Below, one piece after another: positions 1 to 5,772 of a stretch of 16,467 bases of DNA. Under the pieces are notes generated by a model, which saw only the letters and a list, made by a program, of their open reading frames with translations, searched no databases and had not been told where the DNA came from. The position numbers and the translations under genes were made by a program. Position 1 is the stretch's first letter. Each line of letters begins with the position of its first letter. Source of the DNA: Mxb001 sp046046455 (GTDB taxonomy: Bacteria > Actinomycetota > Actinomycetes > S36-B12). Location of the stretch: NCBI GenBank assembly GCA_046046455.1, contig JBJOJS010000114.1:1-16467 (forward strand). Direction: 5' to 3'.

Positions 1-230
1 AGGATCTCGGCGCGCTTCCACTGAGGCAGGGGCTCGGCGTGGAGGGCGTCCTTGGCATAGGCGACCGCGGCGTCCACGTCTGCCGGCGTCATCACCGGCA
101 CGCTGCCCAGCAGGGCGTCGTCGTACGGCGCACGCACCTCGGCGGACTCGGTGCCGGACGTCCAGCCGCCGAGGAAGGGAACGGGGGTCACGGAGCCGGG
201 ATCGATCCCGGGGATCAGTGGCGAGGACAT
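1..230 (-). CDS. Aldehyde dehydrogenase family protein, N-terminal part (cut by window edge)
   Basis: The reverse strand reads open from an ATG at 230-228 to the window edge, giving 76 complete residues. They begin MSSPLIPGIDPGSV and contain FLGGWTSG (19-26), VRAPYDDALLGSVP (32-45), an Ala/Asp-rich helix around 50-63, and QWKRAEIL at the edge. The order 'hydrophobic-GGxW..G', 'v.(a/n)P..d..(l/i)G.V', 'W....RaeiL' is the usual N-terminus of NAD(P)-dependent aldehyde dehydrogenases, which oxidise aldehydes to acids or acyl-CoA. The catalytic Cys and Glu lie outside the window, so substrate and subclass are unknown. There is no Shine-Dalgarno sequence before the ATG. TAGCGT lies at 242-237 on the minus strand, 6 nt upstream of the start, which fits a leaderless transcript. 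The gene diverges from the acyl-CoA dehydrogenase gene with a 51-bp gap. Confidence 0.8.
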   Translation of the reverse strand, partial: MSSPLIPGIDPGSVTPVPFLGGWTSGTESAEVRAPYDDALLGSVPVMTPADVDAAVAYAKDALHAEPLPQWKRAEI

Positions 231-281
231 GCCCGGACGCTATCGCGAGCAGGCTGCCGCGAGGTGGGGCAGGATCCCCTC

Positions 282-1457
282 ATGGACTTCCGCATCCCCG
301 ACGAGCTCACCGCACTCCGCCAGTCCTTCGCCTCCTTCCTCGACCGGGAGATCCGGCCTCTCGAGGAGGAGTACGGCCGCGAGTTCTGGGGCGAGGCACC
401 CGATCGCGAGGTGCTCGCTCCCGTCATCCGCGACATCCGACTGCGCAGCGCACAGGAGGGCTTCTACGCGGCTTACATGCCGGAGGAGGCAGGCGGACAG
501 GGCCTGTCGGTGCTCGGCACCTCGCTGCTGGTCGAGGATGCGGCGCGCTCCGGGATGCGCTTGGCGATGGCAGCGATCGCTCCCCCGAATCCCGCGGGAC
601 CCTCGCCCCTGCTGCTCAAGCTGCCGCCGCACCTCTGGGAGACGTACGTGCTTCCCGTGGCCGCGGGCGAGAAGACGATGTGCTTCGCACTCACCGAACC
701 CGAGGCCGGCAGCGATGCCCAGGCGATCCGCACATCCGCCGTGCGCGACGGTGATGAATGGGTCATCACCGGTCACAAGCACTACATCACCAACGGCGAG
801 CACGCGGACTTCGCCATCGTCTTCGCCGTGACGGATGCGGAGAAGCGCGCCGCCGGAGGCATCACGGCGTTCGTCGTACCCTCCGATCAGTTCCGCCGCG
901 GCAAGCTGCAGTGGAACCTCTCCGATTCCCATCCCGCAGAACTCTTCTTCGACCAGTCCCGTGTGCCCGCCGACCATGTCATCGGCGAGGTCGGCATGGG
1001 CTTCTTCGAGGCCATGGCCTTCCTCAACTCCGGACGCGCCTACATCGGAGCTCAATCGCTCGGCCTCGCCGAGTGGGCGCTGGACGCGGCCATCGAGCAT
1101 GCCAAGGTCCGCACGGCCTTCGGCAAGCCTCTGAGCAAGCAGCAGGGCGTGTCCTTCCCGCTCGCCCGCAGCAAGGCCGACATCGAGGCGATCCGATGGC
1201 TGGTCTACCAACTCGCCTGGCGTGTGGACACCGAGGGTGACGCGCTCGCCATCATGGGCGACGCGTCGATCACGAAGTTCTACTCCACGGAGCAGGCCTA
1301 CGCCGTGGCCGATCGCTGCCTGCAGGTCTTCGGCGGCATGGGCCTCATGCGCGAGGGACCGGTGGAGCGCGTCCTGCGTCACCTGCGGATGCTGCGCGTA
1401 GTCGAGGGTGCCAGCGAGGTGCAACTCCTGGTCATCGCGCGCACCCTCGGCCTATAG
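282..1457 (+). CDS. Acyl-CoA dehydrogenase
   Basis: A 391-residue FAD flavoprotein expected to make the alpha,beta-double bond in an acyl-CoA and pass electrons to ETF; cytoplasmic. Visible parts are the alpha-helical N-domain (1-130), the beta-domain signature FALTEPEAGSD (135-145) with WVITGHKHYITNG (160-172), and the C-terminal four-helix domain with FGKPL near 280, FGGMGLMREGPVERVLRHLR, and VEGASEVQ (374-381). Glu375 sits where medium-chain family members carry the catalytic base (EGTSQIQ-like motif). Length is normal. The open frame extends upstream to position 39, but ATG 282 is the right start: the protein begins MDFRIPDEL like its relatives, and AGGA (271-274) lies 7 nt before it. The upstream extension overlaps the divergent aldehyde dehydrogenase gene. 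Substrate chain is not determinable; the neighbour suggests a catabolic acyl/aldehyde route. Confidence 0.93.
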   Translation: MDFRIPDELTALRQSFASFLDREIRPLEEEYGREFWGEAPDREVLAPVIRDIRLRSAQEGFYAAYMPEEAGGQGLSVLGTSLLVEDAARSGMRLAMAAIAPPNPAGPSPLLLKLPPHLWETYVLPVAAGEKTMCFALTEPEAGSDAQAIRTSAVRDGDEWVITGHKHYITNGEHADFAIVFAVTDAEKRAAGGITAFVVPSDQFRRGKLQWNLSDSHPAELFFDQSRVPADHVIGEVGMGFFEAMAFLNSGRAYIGAQSLGLAEWALDAAIEHAKVRTAFGKPLSKQQGVSFPLARSKADIEAIRWLVYQLAWRVDTEGDALAIMGDASITKFYSTEQAYAVADRCLQVFGGMGLMREGPVERVLRHLRMLRVVEGASEVQLLVIARTLGL

Positions 1458-1493
1458 GCCTGGGAGGCTGGTCAAGGGCACCCGACTCGCGAC

Positions 1494-1543
1494 TGTGCAC
1501 TTGTGCACCGGTTCATCGACAGAGTGGCGTGCACAACTGCACA
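1494..1543. terminator. Imperfect 15-bp inverted repeat between convergent genes, candidate bidirectional terminator
   Basis: Arms TGTGCACTTGTGCAC (1494-1508) and GTGCACAACTGCACA (1529-1543) are complementary at 14 of 15 positions (mismatch C1500/C1537) around a 20-nt loop. The repeat lies in the 98-bp gap between the acyl-CoA dehydrogenase stop (1457) and the facing mocA stop (1556). No U-tract follows on either strand, which is common for actinobacterial stem terminators. Each arm also contains GTGCAC, itself palindromic, so a protein-binding array is an alternative. The rest of the gap shows nothing else. Confidence 0.55.
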
Positions 1544-1555
1544 CTCGGCGAGTGG

Positions 1556-2134
1556 TCAGAGAGGAACGTCGAGGTCCTCACCCGAGGCGATATCCCCCAC
1601 TTCGATGAGGACAAGCTCATCGGCGTGCTCCCGCAGGTAGTCGCGGGCTCCACGATCGCCCTGCGCCACCGCCCGCACGCCGCCGATGTGCTCCCGGCCG
1701 AGCATCACCGGGTGACCGCGCTCGCCGGCGTACGAGGCCTGAGCGATCCGCGCCGGCGTCGCCGCCAGGCGGGCCACGGCCTCGCCGGTGAGCCCGGGCA
1801 GGTCGACGAGGGTCACGACGACGCGATCCACGTCGAGGTCGCCGTCCACGGCGTCGAGTCCCACGCGCAGCGAGGACCCCATGCCCTCGGCCCAGTCGGG
1901 ATTCACCACCGTGACCGTGCCGGGGACGTCACCCAGCCACGCGCCGAGGACCACATAGACGGGATCGCATCCCCCCTCGCGCAGCACACGCACCGCGCGA
2001 TCGACCAAGCGTTCGCCATCGACGACGGCCGGCGCCTTGGGGCCGCCGAAGCGGCGTCCCTGGCCCGCCGCGAGGACGAGCCCGACAGGGGCGGCTCGGC
2101 CGGCCTGCCGGGCCACACCGGCGACATCGCTCAC
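1556..2134 (-). CDS. mocA: MocA-like molybdenum cofactor cytidylyltransferase (NTP transferase family)
   Basis: A 192-residue nucleotidyltransferase of the MobA/MocA fold. The nucleotide-binding loop is GLVLAAGQGRRFGGPK (18-33). The LAAG version is typical of MocA (CTP-using), whereas MobA (GTP-using) usually has LAGG. Other expected blocks are WAEGMGSSLRVGL (81-93), the metal-site DLP (111-113), RGHPVML (139-145) and GDRGARDYL (159-167). It should join CMP to molybdopterin to give the cytosine dinucleotide cofactor used by xanthine-dehydrogenase/CO-dehydrogenase family enzymes. The start is GTG at 2134-2132, sharing its first G with the TAG stop of upstream xdhC (TAGTG), so the two are almost certainly co-translated. 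MocA and XdhC commonly co-occur. The CTP assignment rests on the loop sequence and context; another NTP-transferase specificity cannot be excluded. Confidence 0.82.
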   Translation of the reverse strand: MSDVAGVARQAGRAAPVGLVLAAGQGRRFGGPKAPAVVDGERLVDRAVRVLREGGCDPVYVVLGAWLGDVPGTVTVVNPDWAEGMGSSLRVGLDAVDGDLDVDRVVVTLVDLPGLTGEAVARLAATPARIAQASYAGERGHPVMLGREHIGGVRAVAQGDRGARDYLREHADELVLIEVGDIASGEDLDVPL

Positions 2135-3246
2135 TAGCGCGGGGCGCCCGGATGGATAGGTCCGCTGGTCTCAGCCAGGCGCGACCCGCTGCCACCCCAG
2201 CGCTCCTGGATGATCTCGGCCGCGATCGAGATCGCCGTCTCCTCGGGTGTGCGGGCGCCCAGGTCGAGTCCGATCGGAGAGCGCAAGCGTGCGATCTCCT
2301 CATCGGTCATCCCGACCTCCTTGAGACGGCGCAGCCGATCCTCGTGCGTGCGCCGCGACCCCATCGCGCCGACGTAGCCCGCGTCCGTGCGCAAGGCGAC
2401 CTCGAGGGCGGGTACGTCGAACTTCGGGTCGTGGGTGAGCACGCAAATCACCGTGCGCCGATCGACAGGCTGGCTCGACAACCACCGATGCGGCCAGTCG
2501 ACCACGACCTCGTCGGCGTCGGGGAAGCGCCGCGGCGTCGCGAAGATCTCGCGCGCATCGCACACGGTCACGCGGAAGCCGAGCACTTTGCCGACGCGGC
2601 ACAGGGCTGCGGAGAAGTCGATGGCGCCGAAGATGTACATGCGTGGCGGCGGAGCCATGCTGGCGACGAAGACGTCGAGGCCATCGCCGAGCCGCTCGCC
2701 CTCGGGGCCGTAGCGCAGGAAGCCGGTGGTGCCCGAGGCCAGCAGGCCGCGCGCGTCCGCCGTCACGGTCTCATCGAGTCGCTCCGTGCCGAGGGAGCCC
2801 TCGACTGAGTCGGGGCGTACGACGAGGTGCCGGCCGAGGCCCGCACTGCCCGGCGCCGCGACGATGGCGGCGACCGCCACGGGCTCCTCGGCCTCGACGC
2901 TGCGGACGATCCCGGGGAGCTCGGGCCAGGCATCGCGGTCGACGCGCTCGACGAAGACGTCGAGGATGCCGCCGCAGGTCAATCCGACCGAGAAGGCGTC
3001 GTCGTCGCTCACCCCGTAGGTCTCGAATCGAGCCTCGCCGTCGGCGAGGACCTCCTGGCCCAGGTCGTAGAGAGCCCCCTCGACGCAGCCTCCGCTGACG
3101 GAGCCGATCGCCTCGCCGCCCGCGGTGACGATCATCGAGGCACCCGCGGGCCGGGGCGCGGACCGCCAGGTGCGCACCACCGTGGCCATGGCGCAAGGCT
3201 CGCCGCGGTCATAGGCGGCGAGCAGATCGTTGAGGATCTCCCTCAT
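2134..3246 (-). CDS. xdhC: XdhC/CoxI family molybdenum hydroxylase maturation protein
   Basis: A 370-residue, full-length two-domain XdhC protein. The N-terminal XdhC_CoxI domain carries SVSGGCVEGAL (49-59) and CGGILDVFVE (91-100), with the conserved cysteines Cys54 and Cys91. The C-terminal Rossmann-like domain carries YIFGAIDFSAAL (204-215), THDPKFD (271-277), AMGSRRTHEDR (294-304) and PIGLDLGARTPEETAISIAAE (324-344). XdhC proteins bind the molybdenum cofactor, help its sulfuration and deliver it to xanthine-dehydrogenase-type enzymes in the cytoplasm. The open frame runs upstream into moaE antisense, but ATG 3246-3244 is preceded by AAGGGAG with good spacing and begins MREILNDLL as family members do. 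It is followed by mocA with a 1-nt overlap and diverges from moaE across 60 bp. A second, different XdhC-type gene lies at 5773. Confidence 0.92.
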   Translation of the reverse strand: MREILNDLLAAYDRGEPCAMATVVRTWRSAPRPAGASMIVTAGGEAIGSVSGGCVEGALYDLGQEVLADGEARFETYGVSDDDAFSVGLTCGGILDVFVERVDRDAWPELPGIVRSVEAEEPVAVAAIVAAPGSAGLGRHLVVRPDSVEGSLGTERLDETVTADARGLLASGTTGFLRYGPEGERLGDGLDVFVASMAPPPRMYIFGAIDFSAALCRVGKVLGFRVTVCDAREIFATPRRFPDADEVVVDWPHRWLSSQPVDRRTVICVLTHDPKFDVPALEVALRTDAGYVGAMGSRRTHEDRLRRLKEVGMTDEEIARLRSPIGLDLGARTPEETAISIAAEIIQERWGGSGSRLAETSGPIHPGAPR

Positions 3247-3306
3247 GGGACTCCCTTCGGGGCGTATCCGATGGCGATCGGGTGCCAAGACCCCAATAAT
3301 GACGGA
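3247..3306. promoter_or_regulatory. Shared divergent promoter region of xdhC and moaE, with a small dyad
   Basis: This 60-bp gap must hold both promoters. On the plus strand AATAAT (3295-3300) lies 6 nt before the moaE ATG, fitting a leaderless -10 box. On the minus strand TTGGCA (3288-3283, 5/6 match to TTGACA) is followed 16 nt later by TACGCC (3266-3261), a weak -10, then the AAGGGAG ribosome site of xdhC. A perfect dyad CCGAT-GGCG-ATCGG (3268-3281) lies between the xdhC boxes and over the place expected for a moaE -35 box, so one bound regulator could act on both genes. No molybdenum-cofactor riboswitch can fit here. This is inferred by eye only. Confidence 0.35.
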
Positions 3307-3747
3307 ATGCAGGCGACTAGCCAGTCGGGTGCCGTGCGGTACGCCGCCGTCGCCTCCGAGCCCATCTCGGCGCGCGACATGGCCGCGCTCGTCGATGACC
3401 CGGGAGCGGGTGCGGTCGTCACCTTCTCGGGAGACGTCCGAGACCACGACCACGGCCGGTCGGTCCTGCGCCTCGACTACGAAGCCCATCCGAGCGCCGG
3501 CGACACTCTCGCTGACCTCGCAGCCGAGGTCGCCCAGCGCTTCGACGTCATCGCCGTCGCCGTCGCGCATCGCACCGGTCCCCTCGAGATCGGCGACTGC
3601 GCACTCGCGGCCGCTGCCAGCGCGGCGCATCGGGGCGATGCCTTCGCTGCCTGCACCGCGCTCGTCGAGGAGGTCAAGGCGCGCATCCCCGTGTGGAAGC
3701 ATCAGTACTTCGCCGACGGCACCGACGAATGGGTGAACTGCGCATGA
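3307..3747 (+). CDS. moaE: MoaE, large subunit of molybdopterin synthase
   Basis: A 146-residue protein of normal MoaE length. Visible blocks are GAVVTFSGDVRDHDHGR (active-site arginine region), LDYEAH, VAVAHRTGPLEIGD, SAAHRGDAFAAC, and VKARIPVWKHQYFADGTDEWV with the two conserved lysines of the PVWK region. With MoaD it forms the heterotetramer that turns cyclic pyranopterin monophosphate into molybdopterin. ATG 3307 was chosen because the protein starts just before the conserved fold. There is no Shine-Dalgarno sequence; the hexamer AATAAT six bases upstream suggests a leaderless mRNA. An in-frame ATG at 3271 would add 12 residues of non-conserved sequence and seems unlikely. Its stop overlaps the moaA start (ATGA, 3744-3747), implying translational coupling. 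Its partner moaD is nearby but on the opposite strand. Confidence 0.93.
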   Translation: MQATSQSGAVRYAAVASEPISARDMAALVDDPGAGAVVTFSGDVRDHDHGRSVLRLDYEAHPSAGDTLADLAAEVAQRFDVIAVAVAHRTGPLEIGDCALAAAASAAHRGDAFAACTALVEEVKARIPVWKHQYFADGTDEWVNCA

Positions 3748-4769
3748 GCCACGCCGACGACGTCCACGAGACCCGACTGGTCGATACCTTCGGCCGCGGT
3801 CATCGAGACATGCGCATCTCCCTGACCGACCGATGCTCGCTGCGCTGCACTTACTGCATGCCCGCCGACTTCGCGGACTGGATTCCGAGTGCCGAGCTCC
3901 TCACCACCGACGAGTTGATGTTCGTCCTCGAGATCGCCGTCGACGAGGGCATCGACGAGGTGCGCCTCACCGGCGGCGAGCCGCTGCTGCGGCCCGATGT
4001 CGTCGACGTCGTCCGCCGCATCAACGCCCTCCCGCGCCCGCCGCGCATCTCCATCACGACCAACGCCCTGCGCCTGGCCGGCCTGGCCGGACCCCTGCGC
4101 GACGCCGGGCTCGAGCGGGTCAACGTCAGCCTCGACACGCTCGACCGGGAGCGTTTCAAGACCTTGACGCACCGCGATCGCCTCGACGATGTCTTCGCCG
4201 GGCTCGCTGCCGCTCGTGCTGCGGGCCTGTCGCCCGTCAAGGTCAACTCAGTCCTCATGCGCGGTGTCAACGAGGACGAGGCAGTGCCGATGCTGACACG
4301 CGCACTCGAGGAGGACTGGCATCTGCGCTTCATCGAGCAGATGCCGCTCGACGCCGGCGGCCTGTGGAACCGCGCCAACATGGTGACCGCGGAAGAGATC
4401 CTCGAGAACCTGTCAGCCGCCTTCGACATCACCCCGCTCCCCCAACGCGGCACGGCACCTGCCGAGGAGTTCTACGTCAATGGCGGACCCGCGACGGTCG
4501 GGGTCATCGCGAGCGTGACGCGACCCTTCTGCGGCACATGCGACCGACTGCGTCTCACCGCTGACGGGCAGTTGCGCAACTGCCTCTTCGCTCGCGACGA
4601 GACCGACCTGCGCGCCGTGCTCCGTGACGAGTCGCTGACGGTGGACGAGCGCGAGGCCGAGGTACGCCGGCGCCTGCACGCCAGCGTCCTGGCCAAGTTG
4701 CCCGGCCACGGGATCAACGACCCGGCGTTCATCCAGCCCCCGCGACCCATGAGCGCGATCGGCGGCTAG
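3744..4769 (+). CDS. moaA: GTP 3',8-cyclase MoaA (radical SAM)
   Basis: A 341-residue enzyme of the first step of molybdenum cofactor synthesis: radical cyclisation of GTP, completed to cyclic pyranopterin by MoaC. The N-terminal SAM-binding [4Fe-4S] motif is Cys31/Cys35/Cys38 (CSLRCTYC). The C-terminal cluster that binds GTP uses Cys263/Cys266/Cys280 (FCGTCDRLRLTADG...NC). RLTGGEPLLR, SITTNALRL and VNVSLDTLD are the expected TIM-barrel blocks, and the protein ends in the Gly-Gly tail typical of active MoaA. Start ATG 3744 overlaps the moaE stop. The frame extends 17 codons into moaE, but that part is not conserved. The stop codon directly abuts the facing moaD stop with no spacer. moaC is not in this window. 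Confidence 0.96.
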   Translation: MSHADDVHETRLVDTFGRGHRDMRISLTDRCSLRCTYCMPADFADWIPSAELLTTDELMFVLEIAVDEGIDEVRLTGGEPLLRPDVVDVVRRINALPRPPRISITTNALRLAGLAGPLRDAGLERVNVSLDTLDRERFKTLTHRDRLDDVFAGLAAARAAGLSPVKVNSVLMRGVNEDEAVPMLTRALEEDWHLRFIEQMPLDAGGLWNRANMVTAEEILENLSAAFDITPLPQRGTAPAEEFYVNGGPATVGVIASVTRPFCGTCDRLRLTADGQLRNCLFARDETDLRAVLRDESLTVDEREAEVRRRLHASVLAKLPGHGINDPAFIQPPRPMSAIGG

Positions 4770-4778
4770 TCAGCCACC
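4761..4778. terminator. Small dyad spanning the abutting moaA and moaD stop codons
   Basis: GGCGGCT (4761-4767) and AGCCACC (4772-4778) pair at 6 of 7 positions around AGTC. The arms are the Gly-Gly codons that end both proteins, so the repeat is formed by the coding ends of two convergent genes. It is short, has no U-tract and may be only a by-product of both proteins ending in Gly-Gly; a role in termination is speculative. Confidence 0.25.
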
Positions 4779-5024
4779 TGCGAAGGGCGGCAGCACGTCG
4801 ACCCGCCCCCCGGCGGCGACGAGCACCTCGTCCCCGTGGGCTGCCATGCCGTCCACGAGGACCGAGCAGCGGTTGAGGACCGCGGCGAGTCCGGGCGCCT
4901 GTGCCACCGCAGCCGCGAGCACCTCGCCCAGCGTGCCGTCCGCTACGCGGACCACCTCGGCGCCGGCAGCCGCCCGTGCGGCCGCGAAGAGATGCACCTC
5001 GACGAGTCGCGGCTGATCGGTCAT
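4770..5024 (-). CDS. moaD: MoaD, sulfur-carrier small subunit of molybdopterin synthase
   Basis: An 84-residue ubiquitin-like protein. It shows VEVHLFAAARAAAGAEVVRV at the start (beta-hairpin of the fold), VLVDGMAAHGDEVLVAAGGRVDVLPPFAGG at the end, and the required C-terminal Gly-Gly, which is adenylated and thiocarboxylated to donate sulfur in MoaE. PPFAGG is the family hallmark. ATG 5024-5022 gives the usual length; an ATG six codons upstream (5042) is possible. No Shine-Dalgarno sequence is present; GACACT lies 6 nt upstream. The gene faces moaA with zero bases between the stop codons, unlike the more usual same-strand moaD-moaE order, and diverges from coxG. ThiS is a related fold, but the PPFAGG end and moaA/moaE neighbours favour MoaD. 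Confidence 0.9.
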   Translation of the reverse strand: MTDQPRLVEVHLFAAARAAAGAEVVRVADGTLGEVLAAAVAQAPGLAAVLNRCSVLVDGMAAHGDEVLVAAGGRVDVLPPFAGG

Positions 5025-5095
5025 GGGGCTAGTGTCGGGCATCACAGGCGGTCGGGCCCCCCGGCCCTGCCCATCATCGACCTCGGGAGTCGTGC
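5025..5095. promoter_or_regulatory. Divergent intergenic region between moaD and coxG
   Basis: This 71-bp gap should contain promoters for both genes. TAGTGT (5030-5035, plus strand) fits the actinobacterial TANNNT -10 consensus for coxG, but no good -35 box is seen. The same bases read GACACT on the minus strand, 6 nt before the moaD start. A small hairpin GGGCC-CCCC-GGCCC lies at 5054-5067, inside the predicted coxG leader. GGGAG (5084-5091 region) is the coxG ribosome site. Confidence 0.3.
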
Positions 5096-5749
5096 ATGGA
5101 CCTGAGCAACTCATTCGTCGTACCCGCCGACATCGACACCGCGTGGAAGACGCTCCTGGATGTCGAGGCGATCGCCCCCTGCATGCCCGGCGCGACTCTG
5201 GAGTCCGTCGACGGCGATGCCTTCTCCGGGTCGGTGAAGGTCAAGCTGGGCCCGGTCAACATGACGTACGGCGGCAAGGCGCACTTCGTCGAGAAGGACG
5301 AGGTGCAGCACCGCGCGGTCATCCAGGGCACCGGCAAGGAGACGCGTGGCTCCGGCACCGCTTCCGCTCTCGTCACCACGCAACTCGTCGCCGAGGGCCC
5401 CGACCGCACGCGCGTCGACGTGACCACCGATCTCACCGTCACGGGCAAGCCCGCTCAGTTCGGACGCGGGGTCATGCAGGATGTCGCCGGCCGCATCATC
5501 GACCAGTTCTCCGCCAATCTCGAGGCCGTCATTGCGGCGAGTGGCGCGCAGGCGGCCGCCGCGACTGCAGCTGCCGAGAAGGGTGAGCCGGCTCCGTCGG
5601 CGATGCCTACCCCCCTGCCTCAGGCAGCCGACAGCATCGACCTGCTCGGCACCGCGGGCGCGCCCGTACTCAAGCGTGCGATCCCCGCCGCACTCATCGT
5701 GGCCGCGGTGGTGGGCATCGTCTGGCTCATCGCCCGGCGACGCGGCTAG
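5096..5749 (+). CDS. coxG: CoxG-like SRPBCC protein with C-terminal membrane anchor
   Basis: A 217-residue protein. Residues 1-148 are a CoxG-type SRPBCC (START-like) domain: MDLSNSFVVPADIDTAWKTL, then LLDVEAIAPCMPGATLESVDGD in pieces at 20-41, KVKLGPVNMTYGG (48-60), and GRGVMQDVAGRIIDQFSANL (123-142). An Ala/Pro-rich linker follows (150-192), then one hydrophobic segment, about 195-213, ending in Arg-Arg-Arg. That predicts an N-in domain tethered to the inner face of the membrane. In CO-dehydrogenase clusters CoxG is linked to recruiting the enzyme to the membrane or to quinone coupling. A GGGAG ribosome site precedes the ATG. It is the first gene of the plus-strand run that includes xdhC-YHS, coxD and coxE; the next gene starts 23 bp later. 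Confidence 0.9.
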   Translation: MDLSNSFVVPADIDTAWKTLLDVEAIAPCMPGATLESVDGDAFSGSVKVKLGPVNMTYGGKAHFVEKDEVQHRAVIQGTGKETRGSGTASALVTTQLVAEGPDRTRVDVTTDLTVTGKPAQFGRGVMQDVAGRIIDQFSANLEAVIAASGAQAAAATAAAEKGEPAPSAMPTPLPQAADSIDLLGTAGAPVLKRAIPAALIVAAVVGIVWLIARRRG

Positions 5750-5772
5750 ACCTTGCAGGCAAGGAGCACACT

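Noticed and set aside
240..1424. 394-codon open frame on the minus strand
   Set aside because: Antisense to the acyl-CoA dehydrogenase gene, which has full family motifs and a supported start.
2827..3306. Upstream extension of the moaE reading frame
   Set aside because: It is antisense to xdhC and has no similarity to MoaE, which begins around 3307.
3247..3306. Possible molybdenum-cofactor riboswitch before moaE/moaA
   Set aside because: The gap is only 60 bp, shared with a divergent gene, and lacks the long structured leader such a riboswitch needs.
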